Source of the DNA: an uncultured Luteimonas sp.
Lineage (GTDB): Bacteria; Pseudomonadota; Gammaproteobacteria; Xanthomonadales; Xanthomonadaceae
NCBI GenBank assembly: GCA_938008415.1
Contig: CALLKI010000061.1
Coordinates: 1-23,864, forward strand
DNA length: 23,864 nucleotides
Direction of reading: 5' to 3'
Position 1 is the stretch's first letter, and every line of letters starts with the position of its first letter. This document shows, piece by piece, positions 13,702 through 21,890 of the stretch. Under the pieces are notes generated by a model, which saw only the letters and a list, made by a program, of their open reading frames with translations, had not been told where the DNA came from and made no database searches. Made by a program: the position numbers and the translations under genes.

Positions 13702-15301
13702 ACAGGGATACTCCAATCAGAGAGGGGGTCAGGGCCACCGCCTCGGTGCCGGCGCTGGCATCGAGCCGGGCGGCGCGGTGGGTGATGGCTTGCAGCGAAG
13801 GGGTGACCGCGAGGTGCTCGGTCGGCGCGCTGGCGTAGACGCGCGGTGCCCGCAGCGTGATCCCGACCAGCGACGGCTCGACCGCCACCGCCTCCACTGG
13901 CGCATCGGCATAGGCCAGCGGATAGCGCAGCGTCAGGCCCTGCAGCGAAGCGGACACCTGCAGCAATTCCGGCGGCGGCTCGGCATCGAACCGCACCCGG
14001 CGCAGGGTCATGTCCAGCAGCTCGGCGGAGACAGCCGTGGATTCCACGATGGCCGTGGGATACGGCGGGCTCGTCAGGCTCAGGGGCCGTGCACTCGCCT
14101 CCTCCGGGATGGTGGACCGGCCTCCGGTGTTGAACAGGAGTTCGACCTCATCGAGCGTGAGGTCGTTCTGCTCGGCCCACAGCACCCCGGCCGTGCGCTC
14201 GCGCACCAGCGGATCGGTGCCGTCGAGCTTGTAGTCGGGGTCCAGCTCATACAGGCGCGGGAACCGGCTGTCGCACGCGTACCAGCGGCCATTCCAGAAC
14301 ACCACGTCGGACACCGCCCAGTGCGGAAGGCCGAAGCTGGCCCGACGGTGCCACTCGCCCGTCTTGGCGTCGTAGCCGAAGGTGAAGCGCCCCGGGACGG
14401 TGATGTAGTAGACCTTGTGCCCAGCGTCCTCCCACGTGAACGCGTAGGCCTGCGAAACCTCGGCCTGCGTGCACTCGCGGAATGCCGCGGCGATGGCCTC
14501 GGTCGACAGGATGACAGGGGTGTAGCCGTCGAGGCGACGCACCAGGCGCTGGTCGTCCAGCCAGAACGCCGAGTTGTCCAGCCGCCGCGGCGTGAACCGG
14601 GCCGCGCAGCCGCACTCGATAACCGTGTTCGATGCCCGCTCGAAGGTGCCCGTCGCCCCGCCGGTGTTGACGTAGGGCTCGATGCTCTGGGCGCCGAAGA
14701 CCAGCACTTCGCGGTGCGAGACCAGCAGCGACACGATGCGGTCCGGGTCGCCCTCGGCCTGGTAGCGGTCCAAGGTGTTGTAGTTGTGCGCGTCAGCCAG
14801 GTCGGAGTGGAACCAGTAGCGGCCCTGGGGCTCGACCTGGGCCAGGTACTGGTCCACGAAGTCCACCACCGTGGCGCCCGGGTAGCCCGTGTCCGTGACC
14901 TTCGCCAGCTTCTGGGTCTGCGTGTCGTAAACGTAGCCGGCCGAGCCGTTGACGATCAGCAGCTCGTTGCCCAGGCCCTTCGCGTTGTGGGCCATCGATA
15001 CCCGGCCGACGCCAGGGATCGTGCCGCGTGCCACCGCCACCCCGGCATTGGTGATCTGGTACAGGGTGTTGCCGACAACGACGAACAGCTTGCCCTCGAC
15101 GTTTCGGGCGCCACGGATCCCGCCCGGGCCCTGCTTGACCTGTACCGCCGGGCGCAGCCCAGGGGCGTCGCGCAGCTGCCACTCGGTCAGGCCACCCGCG
15201 CGCTCGGCGCGCACCGGGATCCAGTTGAGGCAGTCCTGCCGCGACCAGTGCAGGTTCGGGTCGCGGTAGAACCCGCCGACGATGGGGATCTGGCGGTGCA
15301 T
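13691..15301 (-). CDS. P22 gp10-like packaged DNA stabilisation protein with C-terminal repeats
   Basis: The product is 536 aa (P22 gp10 is 472). The N-terminus (IPIVGGFYRDPNLHWSRQDC, then NWIPVRAERAGG, then RDAPGLRP) is the hallmark of the Phage_stabilise/gp10 family: tail hub proteins that plug the head after packaging. The middle has repeated beta-blade units (GNTLYQITNAG, NELLIVNGSAGYVYD, HKVYYITVPGRFTFGYDAKTGEWHRR). Up to about residue 400 it follows the family. It then loses the usual RLGQARDR ending and instead carries about four tandem 25-residue repeats (residues 424-536). It overlaps gp4-like and the next gene by a few bases, which suggests coupled translation. Confidence 0.88.
   Translation of the reverse strand: MHRQIPIVGGFYRDPNLHWSRQDCLNWIPVRAERAGGLTEWQLRDAPGLRPAVQVKQGPGGIRGARNVEGKLFVVVGNTLYQITNAGVAVARGTIPGVGRVSMAHNAKGLGNELLIVNGSAGYVYDTQTQKLAKVTDTGYPGATVVDFVDQYLAQVEPQGRYWFHSDLADAHNYNTLDRYQAEGDPDRIVSLLVSHREVLVFGAQSIEPYVNTGGATGTFERASNTVIECGCAARFTPRRLDNSAFWLDDQRLVRRLDGYTPVILSTEAIAAAFRECTQAEVSQAYAFTWEDAGHKVYYITVPGRFTFGYDAKTGEWHRRASFGLPHWAVSDVVFWNGRWYACDSRFPRLYELDPDYKLDGTDPLVRERTAGVLWAEQNDLTLDEVELLFNTGGRSTIPEEASARPLSLTSPPYPTAIVESTAVSAELLDMTLRRVRFDAEPPPELLQVSASLQGLTLRYPLAYADAPVEAVAVEPSLVGITLRAPRVYASAPTEHLAVTPSLQAITHRAARLDASAGTEAVALTPSLIGVSLYVP
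13694..14032 (-). repeat. Tandem 25-26-codon repeats ending the gp10-like gene
   Basis: Residues 424-536 contain four full units and one half unit. They begin VSAELLDMTLRR, VSASLQGLTLRY, EPSLVGITLRAP, TPSLQAITHRAA and TPSLIGVSLYVP, and each full unit continues into an A-x-P/G-T-E-x-(V/L)-A-(V/L)-like segment. The approximate consensus is xPSLxGITLRxxRxxASAPTEAVAV. Units are 75-78 bp and diverged at DNA level, so this is an established protein repeat rather than a recent slippage tract. Confidence 0.8.
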
Positions 15302-15711
15302 CAGCTATTGAACCAGTCACGCCAGCTGCCGCCACGCTGCCCAGTGCCCAGCGGCAGGTCGTCGTAGCGGCAGCGTGCGTAATCGTTGGATGCGACCTGG
15401 GCGCGCAGGGTGGCCAGGCCGTCGCTTGCCAGCGTGACAACGTCGGCGCCGACGGCGCGGCCGAACTGCCCGGCCAGGCGCAGGGCCAGGTTGTAGACGA
15501 TGGCCTCCTCGGCCTCCGGCGGCGCTGGCAGGTCGTCCTGGACGGTGCTGACGTCCGACCACCCCAGCGGCAGCCCGTCGACCTCCCAGGCGCGCATCAT
15601 CCGGTTGAGGGCGCGGATGGCGTCGCGGGCGTCAGCGTCCTCCGGCGCATCCTCCTTGTCGATGACGCGCAGGAGCAGCAGCGCATCCTTTACGACATCC
15701 GCGACCTTCAT
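15301..15711 (-). CDS. P22 gp4-like head completion / tail accessory factor
   Basis: The product is 136 aa (P22 gp4 is 166). It is all-helical: MKVADVVKDALLLLRV, then a DARDAIRALNRMMRAWEVDGLPLGW segment, then EEAIVYNLALRLAGQFG. The pattern ALNxMMxxWexDGLxLxW followed by AIxYNLAxRLA is the signature of gp4/head-tail connector proteins in P22-like phages. gp4 binds the portal first after packaging and receives gp10; here the gp10-like gene follows immediately (stop and start share a base). P22 gp4 also has a reported muramidase activity; I see no separate catalytic motif here. Confidence 0.88.
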   Translation of the reverse strand: MKVADVVKDALLLLRVIDKEDAPEDADARDAIRALNRMMRAWEVDGLPLGWSDVSTVQDDLPAPPEAEEAIVYNLALRLAGQFGRAVGADVVTLASDGLATLRAQVASNDYARCRYDDLPLGTGQRGGSWRDWFNS

Positions 15712-15714
15712 GGC

Positions 15715-15924
15715 TTACTTGCCCTTGCCGCCCTTGGCGGCCTTGCCGGCGCCGGCCTTCGCCGCGTCGCCTTCGCCTGCGCTGGCGACGTCTGCCACCT
15801 CGCCCGGCGCCAGATAGCCGTCCTGGCGCGCGGCAGCCTCCTCGTCCGGGTTGGCCACGATGCGCCAGTCGTCGCCGACCACGCCTCCCTGATAGAGCAT
15901 CGCCGGGTACTTGATCTTGGTCAT
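15715..15924 (-). CDS. Small unknown protein between coat and gp4-like genes
   Basis: The product is 69 aa. Start ATG 15924 has GGGGAGA upstream. The N-terminal 40 residues (IKYPAMLYQGGVVGDDWRIVANPDEEAAARQDGY) form a compact motif that I recognise in other small phage proteins and in virion-gene neighbourhoods. The C-terminal 25 residues are Ala/Gly/Lys-rich (AAKAGAGKAAKGGKGK) and probably disordered and basic, which could bind DNA or acidic coat surfaces. It follows coat after a 70-bp gap holding a hairpin. It may be a minor structural or decoration protein; this is unproven. Confidence 0.7.
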   Translation of the reverse strand: MTKIKYPAMLYQGGVVGDDWRIVANPDEEAAARQDGYLAPGEVADVASAGEGDAAKAGAGKAAKGGKGK

Positions 15925-15948
15925 GGGGTCTCCCCTCGATGATGGAGG

Positions 15949-15980
15949 CGGGGACGAGCGACCGCAGCCGCCCGTCCCCG
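15949..15980 (-). terminator. Hairpin after the coat gene, possible partial terminator
   Basis: CGGGGACG (15949-15956) and CGTCCCCG (15973-15980) form a perfect 8-bp stem with a 16-base loop, between coat and the next late gene. There is no T-run on the minus strand, so it may be an mRNA-stabilising 3' end or partial terminator that keeps coat mRNA abundant. Confidence 0.4.
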
Positions 15981-15994
15981 TTTCCGGCGTCGCC

Positions 15995-17203
15995 TCACTC
16001 GGTGACGCGGCACGCGTGGAACGGCCGCACCGCCACCGGCTTGGCGAACAGGACGTCGATGCGGGTGTGCTCCTCGTCGCTCTTGCCGTCGCCGAAGGTC
16101 ATCACGCGCACCGACAGGCCCTTCACCGTCGCGGTGTAGCCCTCGCACGAGGCCAGGACCGGCAGCGGCGCGAAGGCAGACGCGAATGCGTCGCGGTGGA
16201 ACACCAGGTTCTGCCGCTTGCCCTCCGCGGCCGTGCCGAAGATGGTGATGGCCGCGTTGTCCGCCGGCGCGGCGGTCACGTTGCCGCGCTGCGAGGTGCT
16301 GTTGGGCACCAGGGCCGGGTAGATCGGGATCTCGGACGCACCGCTGGAGACGTTGTCAGCCACCACGAAGCGGGCCGGGATGCCCAGATCCTCGCCGGTG
16401 ATCGGGTGCACCGCGTTGACGCCCGCGATCGTGATGGTCGAGCCCTTGGTGATGTCGCCGGTGCCGGTCTTGACCTTGAGCACCGAGCCCACCTGACTGG
16501 CGCCGTCGACCAGGTAGCCGGCGCCCGCGCCGTTGCTGTGCACCGGCAGGCTCAGCTGCTTGTAGAACTCCAGGCCGGCGAACATGCCGATGGCGTTCTT
16601 GCTGAACTCGCCGCGCAGCTCGTCCGAGGTGTGGAACAGCGACGCGTTGGCCTCGGCCAGGGCGTCGTTGGCGTCCACCGAGATATGCGCGTACCGGCTG
16701 TCCTCGGGGGCCAGGAATCGGTCGAGCATGGACGCGGCGTTGCGCCACGGCGCACGGCTGCCGGGCACCGTGCCCCAGGCGCCGACCACGTAGGGGGTCT
16801 GGTAGTACATCTCCCGCAGGAACACCGCGTTGACCATGGACGCCAGAGAGGTCAGAGCCGGGCGCAGAAACCGCTCGCGGAACTCGGTGATCTCCAGCTT
16901 CTTTTCCTTCGCGGTGAAGGTCAGCGGGACGTGCAGCCGCTGGTCGACGGTCAGGTCGACGTAGCTCTCCTTGGCCTGCGGAGCCGAGCCGCCGCCGGCG
17001 AACGTGGCGCCGGCGTAGGTCACCGGCACCGGAGGGACCATCACCTTCACGGTGTCGCCCTTCTTGTAGCCGTTGACCTCCTCGCCGAACTCGCGCTTGC
17101 GGTCGGTGTTGATATGGGTGAAGACGTTGTTGCTCTCCAGCAGGATCTTGGCCGCCTCGCGAGCGACCATCTGGTGCGTGAGAGCCTGTCCGACGTTGCT
17201 CAT
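15995..17203 (-). CDS. P22-type major coat protein
   Basis: The product is 402 aa; P22 coat gp5 is 430. The N-terminal segment NVGQALTHQMVAREAAKILLESNNVFTHINTDRKREFG matches the N-arm and early region of the P22 coat family. GYKKGDTVKVMVPPVPVTYAG and VDQRLHVPLTFTAKEKKLEI follow. These are typical of the HK97-fold core in this family. Residues about 235-345 (VLKVKTGTGDITKGSTITIAGVNAVHPITG) correspond to the inserted I-domain-like beta region. The C-terminus is SVRVMTFGDGKSDEEHTRIDVLFAKPVAVRPFHACRV, a canonical ending. It lies after scaffold, as expected, and forms the T=7 icosahedral capsid by family analogy. Confidence 0.93.
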   Translation of the reverse strand: MSNVGQALTHQMVAREAAKILLESNNVFTHINTDRKREFGEEVNGYKKGDTVKVMVPPVPVTYAGATFAGGGSAPQAKESYVDLTVDQRLHVPLTFTAKEKKLEITEFRERFLRPALTSLASMVNAVFLREMYYQTPYVVGAWGTVPGSRAPWRNAASMLDRFLAPEDSRYAHISVDANDALAEANASLFHTSDELRGEFSKNAIGMFAGLEFYKQLSLPVHSNGAGAGYLVDGASQVGSVLKVKTGTGDITKGSTITIAGVNAVHPITGEDLGIPARFVVADNVSSGASEIPIYPALVPNSTSQRGNVTAAPADNAAITIFGTAAEGKRQNLVFHRDAFASAFAPLPVLASCEGYTATVKGLSVRVMTFGDGKSDEEHTRIDVLFAKPVAVRPFHACRVTE

Positions 17204-17215
17204 TGGTCAGGTTCC

Positions 17216-18100
17216 TTATCGCTTGCGCCTGCGCTCCTGCTCGCGCCGGTACCACTCGTCGTCGGTCATCTTTTCCGGCGGAACTTCCGTCGGAGCGCGA
17301 CCGCCGACACGCGGCGGCGGAGCCGGTGCCTGGCTGATGGGTTTGGTGGTGGCCGCGGGGTTGGCTGCGGGTGCCGAAGGCGCCGGCGAGTCGCCGGTCT
17401 GCGCCGCCTTCATGCGCGACACGATTACCTCCAGCGCCTGCTGGGCCATTTCGGGCCGAGCCAGCGACAGGAGGAACGCGTCCTGGTCGTTGAGTCCGAG
17501 GTGATATGCGATCTCCGGCCCGGACTCATGGGCGGCGATCGCGGCCTGGACCTCGTGGGGCAGCGGGAAACGAATCCCCGAGACCACCTCCTCGAAGTCG
17601 GGCTTGGACGCGGCGAAGGCCTGGGCGCGTGCCTGATACTCGGTCCAGACGCGCTGCTCGTGCTCCTGCTGGGCCTTCTGTTCCAGCTCCTGGCGGAGCC
17701 TCTCGCGCTCCTGATGCGCGGTGTATTCGGCGACCCGCTGGGCGTAGCCGGCGGGGTCGGTGTAGAAGTCCTCCGGCTTGGGCGGCTCCAGCTTGGGCTC
17801 GGGCGGCAGGCGCTGCCGGATGGATTCGAGCTCCTCGCGGAACCTGCGGTTCTCCTCCTGGAGGCGCCTGATGTACTCGGTGGTGCGGTTGCGCTTCTTC
17901 TGCTGGTCCTCCTGCTGTTTCTCGCCGGGCTCGGACGTCTCGCCCTTCTCGGGCTCGCCATTGTTCTGCTCGGCGGCCTTGGCCAGCAGCTCGGCCTCCG
18001 CGTCGTTCTTCGGCACGGGGGCCTTCTGGGTGGCTTCGGATGCGGGCGGCAAAGCCTCGCCGCCGCTGCCCTGCGCAAGGGCTTCGGTGGTGTCGGTCAT
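17216..18100 (-). CDS. Scaffolding protein for procapsid assembly
   Basis: The product is 294 aa; P22 scaffold gp8 is 303. The N-terminal 75 residues are acidic, E/A/Q/K-rich and probably disordered. Residues about 70-160 form a long charged coiled coil (RRLQEENRRFREELESIRQR, then ERERLRQELEQKAQQEHEQR). A helical domain (about 165-235) is followed by an Ala/Pro linker (about 240-275). The end EKMTDDEWYRREQERRRKR is short and strongly basic, like the helix-turn-helix of P22 scaffold that binds the coat. Position between portal and coat fits. It acts in the procapsid and is expected to leave before DNA packaging. Confidence 0.88.
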   Translation of the reverse strand: MTDTTEALAQGSGGEALPPASEATQKAPVPKNDAEAELLAKAAEQNNGEPEKGETSEPGEKQQEDQQKKRNRTTEYIRRLQEENRRFREELESIRQRLPPEPKLEPPKPEDFYTDPAGYAQRVAEYTAHQERERLRQELEQKAQQEHEQRVWTEYQARAQAFAASKPDFEEVVSGIRFPLPHEVQAAIAAHESGPEIAYHLGLNDQDAFLLSLARPEMAQQALEVIVSRMKAAQTGDSPAPSAPAANPAATTKPISQAPAPPPRVGGRAPTEVPPEKMTDDEWYRREQERRRKR

Positions 18101-18139
18101 CTCAACCTCTCGGGATCCCGCCAGCCGGGCGGGTCGCGG

Positions 18140-18154
18140 GCGGCCTCAGGCCGC
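18140..18154. repeat. Short palindromic hairpin at the portal stop codon
   Basis: GCGGCC-TCA-GGCCGC forms a perfect 6-bp stem. It spans the portal stop codon (18146-18148) and lies 40-55 bp upstream of the scaffold start. Together with the terminator-like hairpin at 18181-18198 it makes a tightly folded portal-scaffold junction. Confidence 0.45.
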
Positions 18155-20131
18155 GGGGGCGCCCGGATCGGGCATGAAAAAGCCGCCCGAAGGCGGCTGC
18201 GGGTTCACCGCGGGGGACTGGCCCCACGGGTCGGGGTCGGGCGGCGCCATCACGCTCATCCGCGCCATGTTGTCCAGTGTGATGCTGTCGGCTTCGGCGT
18301 TGACCTTGCGCGCCTGCGCCGCCTTCGCCTCGGCGTCGGCCACGGATTTCGGGTCGGGCTGCGGCGGGCTCGGTGGCGGGTCGCCCTCGCCCGGCTCGAC
18401 CACGCCCATCTGGACCAGCAGCTTGCGGAATGCAGCATCGACCTGGTCGGCGCCGGGCAGGTCCATGTTCTTGACCACGGTGTAGGCCATGAGCGCCGAG
18501 ATCGGCGGCGGCAGGCCGTTGCCGATCTGGCCAAGGAGCGTGGTGAAGGCGTCGACCGCTTCCAGCCGCTGGGTCGCGAAGCTCGGGCCCACCGTCACCG
18601 TGACGTCGTACTTCCCCTTGCGGATGTCGTTGATCACCACGATCCGGCCGGTGGCCGGGTCGACGACCTCCTGGTACAGGGTCTTCCACTTCGCGCCGCC
18701 GTCCTCGCCGAGCACGCGCACCACGCGCTGGGTGTCGTAGACCCGCGGGATCATGTCCACGAGGATCTCTGCGCTGTAGCGGATGGCGTAGGCCAGGTTG
18801 TCGATGTAGTTGAAGGTGGCCGTGGCGCCCTGCAGCTTGCGCTGCAGGATGGCGCGGCCGCTGGTCTCGTTGGACCGGGCGCCGAGGCTGGCGTCGTACT
18901 GGCCGGTGCTGGCCTTGATGTCCTCGTTGTCCAGCGCGGCCAGCTGCAGCAGCGCCGCCGGGATCTCGGCCTGGCCGGCGCGCTGCGGCAGCGCGTCGGC
19001 GCTGTCGTTGACCGGCAGGTAGGGGTAGTCCTCGGAGTTGGCATTGCGCCAGAACCGCTCCAAGCCCTTGATCCACCCCAGTTTGACGACAAACGGCGCT
19101 TTCGGAGCCTTCGCCACGGCCTCGATCGCCGCGGTGCGGTGCACGTTGTGCAGGCGCTGCATGTCCTTATTCGGGCGGACCATGCCGTAGAACACGTCCT
19201 CGCCGTCGATGTTCTGGATGTTGCCCCAGACCGGCACGATGGGGATGTACTTGCTCGGGAACTCGTAGGGCTCGGTCAGCCACTCGTGCCCGTTGGTCAG
19301 CCGCATCTGGACCCTGTGGCTCTGGACCTCGCGCTCCCGCACCACCTGGATGCCCGACGCGGCCAGGAACTCCAGCGCCTCCTCCTCGCCCAGCCCGGAC
19401 TGCCCGGCGATGTCGTCGAGGAACACCACCCGGCCGTCGCTCAGGGCCAGCAAGCGGCGCTTGCGCGGCACCTTCTCCCAGTACTCGGCGACCCGGACCT
19501 GGCCGGCCTCGCGCCAGTCCTTGCAGGCGCTGTCCTCGTCGAAGTCATGGAGGTCGGCCTTCGGATAACGGGCCCGGAACTCCTCGACGGGTATCAGCTC
19601 CTCCACGAAGCAGAAGTTGGCGTCGCGCCGATCGATCTCCACCGCGGCCGGGTCGAACTTCACCGCGAACGGGTTGCGGACCGGCTTGATGAAGATGTCC
19701 AGCTCGAAGTCGTCGTCCTTGGCGTAGTCGGTGCAGATGCGCCAGAAGCCGATGCCGCCCTTCACCGCGAAGTCGAAGCCGATGTCGTAGGCCTGCTCCG
19801 CGTTCGAGACGGACTCGATGTTGCGGATGATCCCCTGCATCAGCTCGGCCAAGGCCCGGTCGGACTCCTCCACGCCGCGGATCTTGGCCTGCGGCCGGCT
19901 CTGCCGCATCTCGTTGATGATCTGCCGGCAGTGGCTGGCCAGCTTCGGGAACTCGTAGGTCGGGCGGTCGCCGCGGCGCGCCTTGAGCTTGGCGTCCCAC
20001 TGGTTGCCCGGGACGTCCACGAAGCGCACGTCCTCACGCGACTTGTCGTATGCGTCCTTGACGTGGTCGGACGCCAGCGCGTAGCGGCGCCGCATTTCCT
20101 CCAGGGCGTCCCGCTTCTGCGTCTCTGCCAT
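18146..20131 (-). CDS. P22-like portal protein
   Basis: The product is 661 aa; P22 portal gp1 is 725. The N-terminus (RYALASDHVKDAYDKSREDVRFVDVPGNQWDAKLKARR) followed by RPTYEFPKLASHCRQIINEMRQSRPQAKI is the clear P22 portal signature. Further family segments are VSNAEQAYDIGFDFAVKGGIGFWRI, NPFAVKFDPAAVEIDRRDANFCF and NETSGRAILQRKLQGATATFNYIDNLAYAIRY. The C-terminal 100 residues include an acidic/Pro-rich region and helices, but no very long barrel extension. It forms the dodecameric vertex for packaging and ejection. It overlaps terL (TGATG). Its 3' end contains an intrinsic terminator in frame. Confidence 0.95.
   Translation of the reverse strand: MAETQKRDALEEMRRRYALASDHVKDAYDKSREDVRFVDVPGNQWDAKLKARRGDRPTYEFPKLASHCRQIINEMRQSRPQAKIRGVEESDRALAELMQGIIRNIESVSNAEQAYDIGFDFAVKGGIGFWRICTDYAKDDDFELDIFIKPVRNPFAVKFDPAAVEIDRRDANFCFVEELIPVEEFRARYPKADLHDFDEDSACKDWREAGQVRVAEYWEKVPRKRRLLALSDGRVVFLDDIAGQSGLGEEEALEFLAASGIQVVREREVQSHRVQMRLTNGHEWLTEPYEFPSKYIPIVPVWGNIQNIDGEDVFYGMVRPNKDMQRLHNVHRTAAIEAVAKAPKAPFVVKLGWIKGLERFWRNANSEDYPYLPVNDSADALPQRAGQAEIPAALLQLAALDNEDIKASTGQYDASLGARSNETSGRAILQRKLQGATATFNYIDNLAYAIRYSAEILVDMIPRVYDTQRVVRVLGEDGGAKWKTLYQEVVDPATGRIVVINDIRKGKYDVTVTVGPSFATQRLEAVDAFTTLLGQIGNGLPPPISALMAYTVVKNMDLPGADQVDAAFRKLLVQMGVVEPGEGDPPPSPPQPDPKSVADAEAKAAQARKVNAEADSITLDNMARMSVMAPPDPDPWGQSPAVNPQPPSGGFFMPDPGAPAA
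18177..18198 (-). terminator. Intrinsic terminator embedded in the 3' end of the portal gene
   Basis: On the minus (coding) strand AGCCGCC-TTCG-GGCGGCT is followed directly by TTTT. This makes a 7-bp GC-rich stem closed by a UUCG tetraloop and ending in a U-run, a textbook rho-independent terminator. It lies inside the portal reading frame, about 30 bp before the stop codon, encoding part of a PPSGGFF segment. Translating ribosomes reaching this point would cover it; otherwise it could limit transcription into scaffold and coat. Confidence 0.7.
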
Positions 20132-21453
20132 CAGTAGTCCACCGAGTAGTGCTCCAGGGCCGACAGGTCCGGGGCTTCGTGGTTCGTGTTCAGGTAGTCG
20201 ACGGCCATCAGGCCGAACGCGTCGGCGCCGTGGCTGGACCAGTCGTGGTCCGGGCCCAGGCCGATGTTCCTGCTCTCGTCGCGCCTCTCGTGGTACCAGC
20301 CCAGGGCATCGCGGCCGGCCTCGGTGCCGCGCTCATCGAACCAGCAGGACGGGAACACCCGCCGGCCAGCCTCGATGCGGGTCATCGCGGCGCCGGCGCC
20401 CATGTTGGGCAGCACGCGCACCTCGAATCCGGCCGCGCGCAGCGCGCTCTCGTAGCTGGTCTGGTAGACCTTGTCGTGCGCCGCGCCGTCGTGCGGCAGG
20501 ATGCACAGGGCGCTCCCGTAGCCGTTGCGGCGCAGCCACTCGACGTGGGTTGCCAGGGGCTGCCCCACCGCCTCGTAGTAGCGCAGGATGCGGACCTCGC
20601 GCCCCACGAACTGCACGATCCAGATGGCGCACGCGTCCGCTTTGGCGCCGGTGCCGCCGATGTCCCAGTAGGCCCGCAGCGTCATCAGCGGGTCGGCCGA
20701 GAGGTTGCCGATCCGCCCCTGCAGCTTCGCCTCGGCCAGGGCCTGCGCGTAGTAGGCGCCGCTGATGGCCGTGGCGTACTCGCCCTCCCAGATGTGCGGG
20801 TACTGGTCGGGGTTCCGACGCAGGCAGTCCTGGCGCTCCTGCTCCAGGACCGACGGGAACCACGGGTTGTCCGACCAGTTGGCCCGCACCACCACCGCGC
20901 CAGTCGGCAAGGTCGGCCCGCGCAGCATCGTGTCGACCGGATCCGTCTTCCGCCGCGGGTTCCAGCCGAACCACAGTTCGGACTGCAGGCCGCGCTGCTT
21001 GTCTTCCCAGCGGATCGTCGGGGTGAGCAGCTCCAGCGACCGCGGCGACAGGCTCTGCGCCTCTTCGACCCATGCCCGGTGGAATCCCTCCAGCGACTTG
21101 ATCGAGTCCGCCGTGTGGTCCTGCATGCCCTGGAAGATGATCAGGCCGCCCTTCGGCGTCTCGATCACCTCCTTGAACACCCGGAAGCCCTGCGCTTCGC
21201 CCAGACCGTACTTGGCCAGCGTGGACTCGATCAGGCTCTTGGCCGAGTGCTTGAGGGACTTCTGGACCTCGCGGATGCAGACCATCCGCAGGCCGTCGCC
21301 GGCCTCGCCAGGGAACGCCAGCGCGTCCTCCACGGCCAGGCTGGCGAAGAAGTGGCTCTTCCCGGAGCCTCGGCCGCCGTACGCCCCCTTGTAGCGCGCC
21401 GGCCGCAACAGCGGCTCGAACACCGCCGCCGTCTCGATCTCCAGCGCGCTCAT
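20131..21453 (-). CDS. terL: Terminase large subunit (headful-packaging type)
   Basis: The product is 440 aa. ATG 21453 overlaps terS as ATGA. Residues 26-33 are GGRGSGKS (Walker A), and FHRAWVEEAQ at about 124-133 gives Walker B with the catalytic Glu. The nuclease half (about 240-440) shows acidic motifs: YWDIGGTGAKADACAIW, LCILPHDGAAHDK and HGADAFGLMAVD. These are consistent with the RNase-H-like metal site of Sf6/P22 TerL. The protein packs DNA through the portal and makes headful cuts. The Sf6-like small subunit upstream and P22-like portal downstream support pac-type packaging. Confidence 0.94.
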   Translation of the reverse strand: MSALEIETAAVFEPLLRPARYKGAYGGRGSGKSHFFASLAVEDALAFPGEAGDGLRMVCIREVQKSLKHSAKSLIESTLAKYGLGEAQGFRVFKEVIETPKGGLIIFQGMQDHTADSIKSLEGFHRAWVEEAQSLSPRSLELLTPTIRWEDKQRGLQSELWFGWNPRRKTDPVDTMLRGPTLPTGAVVVRANWSDNPWFPSVLEQERQDCLRRNPDQYPHIWEGEYATAISGAYYAQALAEAKLQGRIGNLSADPLMTLRAYWDIGGTGAKADACAIWIVQFVGREVRILRYYEAVGQPLATHVEWLRRNGYGSALCILPHDGAAHDKVYQTSYESALRAAGFEVRVLPNMGAGAAMTRIEAGRRVFPSCWFDERGTEAGRDALGWYHERRDESRNIGLGPDHDWSSHGADAFGLMAVDYLNTNHEAPDLSALEHYSVDY

Positions 21454-21890
21454 CCTTCCGGCTTGACGATGCGCCGCTCGATCCTGGTCACGGTCTGGAC
21501 GGGGCCGCCACCAGGGCCGGTATGCTCCATGGCGACCTTGTCGCCGTACTTTTGCGGGAACCACTTGGCCAGCAGCTGCAGGCGGGTCCAGACGCGCAGC
21601 TTCGACCGCTGGATGTGCTCGGCGTCCAGCACCAGGCCGTCCTTGCCCATCACGTAGTCGTTCGTGCCGTCGTCGGCGATCTCCAGGCACTCCTCCGCGA
21701 TCGCGTCGGCGCCCTCCTCCCGGGCCTGCCGGAACCTCGCTTTGAGGTCCGGGTCGGCTTCCAGCCATGTGTAGAACACCGACTTGCCCGGGAAGCGCTC
21801 GTCGCTGCGCAGGATCGCGCGGAGCGGCTCGCCTTCGGCCACTCGCCGCAGGATCTCGTCGGCGATGGAACGGTCGTACTGCGCGGTCAT
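21450..21890 (-). CDS. terS: Sf6-like terminase small subunit
   Basis: The product is 146 aa (Sf6 TerS is about 140). ATG 21890 overlaps the preceding gene as ATGA. The N-terminal HTH (ADEILRRVAEGEPLRAIL, then GKSVFYTWLEADPDLKARF) is DNA-binding, and a central helical oligomerisation part includes ADAIAEECLEIADD. The C-terminal KLRVWTRLQLLAKWFPQKYGDKV matches the RVDTRKW-PRKYGDKV signature of Sf6 gp1. The family forms a ring that recognises a pac site, often located within or near its own gene, and hands DNA to TerL. The call is strong. Confidence 0.92.
   Translation of the reverse strand: MTAQYDRSIADEILRRVAEGEPLRAILRSDERFPGKSVFYTWLEADPDLKARFRQAREEGADAIAEECLEIADDGTNDYVMGKDGLVLDAEHIQRSKLRVWTRLQLLAKWFPQKYGDKVAMEHTGPGGGPVQTVTRIERRIVKPEG

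Noticed and set aside
13418..15367. Plus-strand open frame of 649 codons
   Set aside because: Antisense shadow of the gp10-like gene, which has a recognisable family signature.
15911..20137. Plus-strand open frame of 1408 codons
   Set aside because: It lies antisense to the clear portal, scaffold and coat genes. Long antisense frames are expected in GC-rich DNA with GC third positions; the product has no motif and is rich in Arg, His, Gly and Val.
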